10,119 bases of DNA. It comes from Clostridiales bacterium (lineage in GTDB: Bacteria; Bacillota; Peptococcia; Peptococcales; Peptococcaceae). Made by a program: the position numbers and the translations under genes. The stretch spans positions 1 to 10,119 of the forward strand of contig QAKL01000005.1 of assembly GCA_003343815.1 (NCBI GenBank), written 5' to 3'. The notes beneath the pieces are model-generated. The model made no database searches. It worked only from the letters and a program-made list of their open reading frames with translations, and was not told where the DNA came from. Of the stretch, positions 7,342 through 10,119 are shown in pieces (position 1 is the stretch's first letter; every line of letters starts with the position of its first letter).

Positions 7342-7710
7342 ATGGGAGGAACTACAGGAGGCGGCAGCTCGTTTATTTTTATATTAGTAGCGTTTGTGGC
7401 GTTATGGTTTTTGATGATCAGACCGTCGCAGCAGCAGGCGAAAAAACGCGCCGAAATGCTTCAGCAGCTTAAACCGGGCGTGAAAATTATCACTATCGGC
7501 GGTATCTGCGGAGTTATTAAAGCGTTGACGGAAAACCGCGTATTCTTAGAGATTGCTGACGGTTTAACAATCGAAATGCTCAGAACTTCTATTTCTCAAA
7601 TCGTCACCGAAGAGGAGGAATCCGCTGAGGAAGAGGATGACGAATATGACGACGATGATGAAGATGAGGAGTATGAAGACGAAGAGGACGAAGATGAAGA
7701 AAAGAAATAA
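7342..7710 (+). CDS. yajC: Preprotein translocase subunit YajC with a highly acidic C-terminal tail
   Basis: Small inner-membrane accessory protein of the SecDF-YajC complex that associates with SecYEG. The 122-residue protein begins with a Gly/Thr-rich segment, one transmembrane helix (about 11-26), then the conserved MIRPSQQQAKKRAEM cytoplasmic start (25-39) and the small beta domain (about 44-88) with GVKIITIGG. Residues 90-120 form a tail in which 27 of 31 residues are Asp or Glu, ending KK; most YajC proteins are shorter and lack such a long acidic end. The ATG is supported by AGGGAGGTG (7327-7335). The 84-base gap after tgt shows no convincing promoter, so it is likely co-transcribed with tgt. 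The stop codon lies inside a strong hairpin. Confidence 0.95.
   Translation: MGGTTGGGSSFIFILVAFVALWFLMIRPSQQQAKKRAEMLQQLKPGVKIITIGGICGVIKALTENRVFLEIADGLTIEMLRTSISQIVTEEEESAEEEDDEYDDDDEDEEYEDEEDEDEEKK
7609..7701 (+). other. Low-complexity GAN-repeat tract encoding the YajC acidic tail
   Basis: The codons are almost all GAA, GAG, GAT or GAC, giving a strand-biased purine-rich run of about 93 bases. Such tracts can vary in length by slippage between strains. No exact unit longer than a few codons repeats. Confidence 0.7.
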
Positions 7711-7731
7711 GCTTTTCCAAGCTTATTTCTT
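7702..7731 (+). other. Perfect 13-bp hairpin over the yajC stop codon
   Basis: AAGAAATAAGCTT (7702-7714) pairs perfectly with AAGCTTATTTCTT (7719-7731) around the tetraloop TTCC. The yajC TAA (7708-7710) is within the left arm, and the secD ribosome binding site starts about 20 bases past the right arm. It is not followed by a T-run, so it is not a standard intrinsic terminator. It may act as a weak attenuator, an mRNA stabiliser or a processing site within the operon; that role is inferred. Confidence 0.65.
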
Positions 7732-7763
7732 CAAGTTAGTGCTGAAAAACTGGAGGTATAATC

Positions 7764-9002
7764 ATGCAGGGTAAGCGATTGGCAACTGTAATCGCGACGA
7801 TTTTGTTAGTTGCGGTTTTAGCTGCTTTAGTATTGCCTCTTTGCAAGGATCATGCTAAATTGGGCTTGGATTTGCAAGGCGGCGTCATGGTGCTTTTAGA
7901 GGCTCCCGAGGGCACCAGTCAAGAGGACATGGACGGAGCGATGATGGTTATCGAAAACCGTATTAACGGCTTGGGTGTGAGCGAGCCGGAGGTGCGTCAG
8001 GCAGGCACTAACCGCATCAGTGTGGAAATTGCAGGCTTGGACGATCCCGAGGAAGCAGTGCGCTTGATCGGTACTACGGCAAAATTGATGTTTGTGCGTG
8101 TGGATACCGGTGAGGTCGTGCTTGACGGTAACAATTTAAAGAAAGCCAGCGGTTATATGAATCAGGAAACCGTTGATCCTAACGAAAGATACGGTGTCAA
8201 CTTGCAGTTTGACGCGGCAGGCGCGCAGGCATTCAGTGAAGCGACTACCGATTTGTGCAACAAATATGCTTACGGCGATACTAATAGAAGCATTGCCATT
8301 GTTTTGGACAATCAGGTCTTGTCCATGCCGAGTGTAAAACAGCCGATTACCGGCGGCGAGTGCCAGATCAGCGGCAGCTACACCACTATGGACGAAGTAG
8401 ACAACATGGCTACTTTGTTAAATTCCGGTGCATTGCCGGTTGATTTGCAGATCATCGAGAAAAGAACGGTCGGCGCGCAGTTGGGCAGCGACGCTATTTC
8501 CAAGAGTGTCAGAGCAGCAATCATTGGTTTGGTTGTTTTAGCGTTATTTATGCTGCTATTGTATCGTTTGCCGGGGGCGATTGCCTTGGTAGCGTTGACT
8601 TTCTACATTGTAATTTTAGCAGGCTGCATGGTCGGGCTCAAGATGACGATTACCTTATCATCTATCGCGGGTTTCCTTTTGTCCATAGGTATGGGCGTCG
8701 ATGCCAATATCATTATCTATGAGCGCATCAAAGAAGAGCTCAGAGCAGGAAAAACTTTGCGTGTCGCTGTTGAGAGTGGCTTTAAGAAAGCCTTTTCCAC
8801 TATTTTGGATTCCAACGTGACAACTTTGATTGCAGCAATTGTTTTGATTGTCTTGGGCACCAGCACGATTCGCGGCTTTGCAATTACGTTAACTATCGGT
8901 ATTTTGGCAAGTATGTTTACCGCTATTACCTTTACTAAGTTTATCTTGAAAAATTTAGTGGCGGCAAATATCATCAAAAATACGAAATTATTTGGAGCAT
9001 AA
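7764..9002 (+). CDS. secD: Protein translocase subunit SecD
   Basis: RND-superfamily membrane protein that, with SecF, uses the proton gradient to help pull secreted proteins across the membrane after SecA/SecYEG. The 412-residue protein has transmembrane helix 1 at about 7-26, the LGLDLQGG motif (33-40), an external P1 region (about 40-245), then five helices at about 250-267, 272-290, 298-317, 350-367 and 371-394. The conserved GMGVDANIIIYERIKEE block is at 309-325. It is shorter than the roughly 615-residue E. coli SecD because the external domain is compact, as in Clostridia-type proteins. The ATG follows GGAGG (7752-7756) by seven bases. It lies 53 bases after yajC, with the hairpin in between, and the SecF ribosome binding site overlaps its stop. 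Confidence 0.97.
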   Translation: MQGKRLATVIATILLVAVLAALVLPLCKDHAKLGLDLQGGVMVLLEAPEGTSQEDMDGAMMVIENRINGLGVSEPEVRQAGTNRISVEIAGLDDPEEAVRLIGTTAKLMFVRVDTGEVVLDGNNLKKASGYMNQETVDPNERYGVNLQFDAAGAQAFSEATTDLCNKYAYGDTNRSIAIVLDNQVLSMPSVKQPITGGECQISGSYTTMDEVDNMATLLNSGALPVDLQIIEKRTVGAQLGSDAISKSVRAAIIGLVVLALFMLLLYRLPGAIALVALTFYIVILAGCMVGLKMTITLSSIAGFLLSIGMGVDANIIIYERIKEELRAGKTLRVAVESGFKKAFSTILDSNVTTLIAAIVLIVLGTSTIRGFAITLTIGILASMFTAITFTKFILKNLVAANIIKNTKLFGA

Positions 9003-9009
9003 GGAGGTG
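9001..9009 (+). promoter_or_regulatory. Ribosome binding site of secF overlapping the secD stop
   Basis: AAGGAGGTG is a nine-base complement to the 3' end of 16S rRNA and includes the last two bases of the secD TAA (9000-9002). It puts the secF start at the GTG at 9016. The in-frame TTG at 8992 lies upstream of this site and the GTG at 9007 lies within it, so both are excluded. Confidence 0.8.
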
Positions 9010-9015
9010 CCGGCT

Positions 9016-9882
9016 GTGGATTTCGTAGGAAAGAGAAAAATTTGTTACATCATTTCTTCGGTAATTATTATTGCCGGGATCCTCTCGATGTTTATTCAGG
9101 GATTAAATTTAGGTATCGACTTTGCTGGAGGTAATTTATTCCAGATTTCCTTTACCGAGCAAACCGATATTTCCGAGGTTAGATCGGCGATTAACGATTT
9201 AGACATCGGCACGAACCGTATCCAGGAATTGGACGACGGATCATATCAGATCAAAACTTTGTATATGGATCAGTCTGCACAGGAACAATTCGTCGCTGAT
9301 TTAGGCGATAAATTAGGCGGCTGCACGCTTTTGCGCAGCGAGGCTGTCGGCGCCAGTGTCGGCTCCGAACTTTTGAAAAACGGCTTAATCGCGCTATTTG
9401 TCGCTATTTTGTTGATGATTGCTTACATCACTTGGCGCTATGAGTGGCGCTTTGCGGTGACGGCGATCGCGGCATTGTTCCATGACGTTTTGGTAACTTT
9501 AGCTGTCTTCTCGATTTGTCAATTTGAGGTCGAGAGCTACTTCATCGCGGCAGTGCTGACGATTTTCGGTTACTCGGTTAATAACACGATTGTTATTTTT
9601 GACCGTATCCGCGAAAATACCGTCCGCGTCAAAAAAGACCAGCTGGCAGAGATTGTTAATTTAAGTGATAAGCAGAGCTTGACCAGAACTTTAAATACCT
9701 CAATCAGTACCTTGATTTTATTGGTTGCTTTGTTCTTGTTCGGCGGACAAACTACCAGAATGTTCGTTTTAGCGATGATTATCGGCATTGTCGCCGGTAC
9801 TTATTCTTCACTTTTTGTTGCTCCGTCTTTGTGGTATGATTTACGCATGAAGAGCAAAGGCAAAATCGTGGAGATTCGCTAA
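9016..9882 (+). CDS. secF: Protein translocase subunit SecF
   Basis: Partner of SecD in the proton-driven SecDF complex of the cytoplasmic membrane. From the GTG at 9016 the protein is 288 residues, the usual size. Features are MDFVGKRK at the N-terminus, transmembrane helix 1 (about 9-28), GIDFAGG (33-39), the VGASVGSEL motif (111-119), then five more helices at about 121-139, 145-166, 174-196, 228-243 and 249-272. The signature FGYSVNNTIVIFDRIREN is at 184-201 and RTLNTSISTL at 224-233. The start was chosen from the nine-base ribosome binding site eight bases upstream (measured from AAGGAGG); an upstream TTG at 8992 would overlap secD and precede this site. The gene is directly followed by the next reading frame with no gap. 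Confidence 0.96.
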   Translation: MDFVGKRKICYIISSVIIIAGILSMFIQGLNLGIDFAGGNLFQISFTEQTDISEVRSAINDLDIGTNRIQELDDGSYQIKTLYMDQSAQEQFVADLGDKLGGCTLLRSEAVGASVGSELLKNGLIALFVAILLMIAYITWRYEWRFAVTAIAALFHDVLVTLAVFSICQFEVESYFIAAVLTIFGYSVNNTIVIFDRIRENTVRVKKDQLAEIVNLSDKQSLTRTLNTSISTLILLVALFLFGGQTTRMFVLAMIIGIVAGTYSSLFVAPSLWYDLRMKSKGKIVEIR

Positions 9883-10119
9883 GTGAGCGGAAAAAATTTG
9901 ATTCGCGAGATTTATTTAAACGGCGCGTGGGTTTCATATGAACTCGCGCGCAAAAATATTAAGAATCTTTATTTGCGCGTTTCGGCAGAGGGAACGATCA
10001 AAGTTTCCGCGCCGAAACGCCTTTCTTTAGCCGAAATTGAGCAATTTATCGCGAAAAATGAAGCATTTATCGCGCGTTCGCAGGAAAAAACGACAGCGAA
10101 AATTAATTTAAACGCCGAT
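9883..10119 (+). CDS. YgjP-like (DUF45/M48-type) metallopeptidase, N-terminal part, cut by window edge
   Basis: An open frame begins with GTG directly after the secF TAA and runs without a stop to the window end (79 codons). The N-terminal pattern VSYELARKNIKNLYLRVS, then EGTIKVSAPKRLSLAEIEQFI (residues 17-34 and 36-56), resembles the beta-hairpin start of YgjP/DUF45 proteins, which carry a zinc HExxH site further downstream; that site lies outside the window, so the catalytic claim is from family resemblance only. A modest GTGGAG (9868-9873) lies nine bases before the GTG; a TTG at 9898 is an alternative start. Zero spacing to secF implies co-transcription. Confidence 0.7.
   Translation, partial: MSGKNLIREIYLNGAWVSYELARKNIKNLYLRVSAEGTIKVSAPKRLSLAEIEQFIAKNEAFIARSQEKTTAKINLNAD

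Noticed and set aside
7702..7740. Reading the yajC-secD hairpin as an intrinsic terminator
   Set aside because: The stem is followed by CAAGTTAG, not a T-run, and secD and secF downstream have no other visible promoter.
1..10119. Mobile element, CRISPR array, toxin-antitoxin pair, defence system, riboswitch or tRNA
   Set aside because: None of the open frames or intergenic stretches shows transposase, integrase, direct repeats, tRNA arms or conserved riboswitch cores; the window is housekeeping genes.

Overview
The window looks like chromosomal housekeeping DNA from an anaerobic or facultative member of the Bacillota. The evidence is strong AAGGAGG-type ribosome binding sites, short intergenic gaps, a 412-residue SecD separate from SecF, an Aquifex-type aconitase, and a Firmicute-style uridine phosphorylase. 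A Negativicutes (Acidaminococcaceae-like) host is my best guess from gene content, but it is weakly supported. I see no mobile element, phage gene, CRISPR array, tRNA or rRNA.

Left block (1-5119, + strand): a tightly packed cluster. It starts with the C-terminal end of a GntR/FCD transcription regulator cut by the window edge. Aconitase follows after one base, then an isocitrate dehydrogenase overlapping by one base, then an orphan nitrate/sulfonate/taurine-type ABC ATPase overlapping by four bases, then phosphate acetyltransferase. The first two enzymes convert citrate to 2-oxoglutarate, and Pta interconverts acetyl-CoA and acetyl phosphate, so the cluster sits around the acetyl-CoA/citrate node. 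A hairpin terminator with T-rich flanks on both strands ends it and also ends the convergent uridine phosphorylase gene.

Middle (5157-6141): uridine phosphorylase on the - strand, then a 217-base AT-rich divergent intergenic region. It holds a good sigma-70-type promoter on each strand, each with a 17-base spacer, plus two small inverted repeats that could be operators.

Right block (6142-10119, + strand): tgt (queuosine tRNA modification), yajC, secD and secF (accessory part of the Sec translocase), then the beginning of a YgjP/DUF45-type metallopeptidase gene cut by the right edge. A perfect 13-bp hairpin covers the yajC stop codon, and YajC carries an unusually acidic C-terminal tail.

I did not find a convincing new biological system. 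The points most worth checking are the YajC acidic tail, the yajC-secD hairpin, the non-canonical cofactor-site residues of the isocitrate dehydrogenase, and the lone ABC ATPase embedded among central-metabolism genes.
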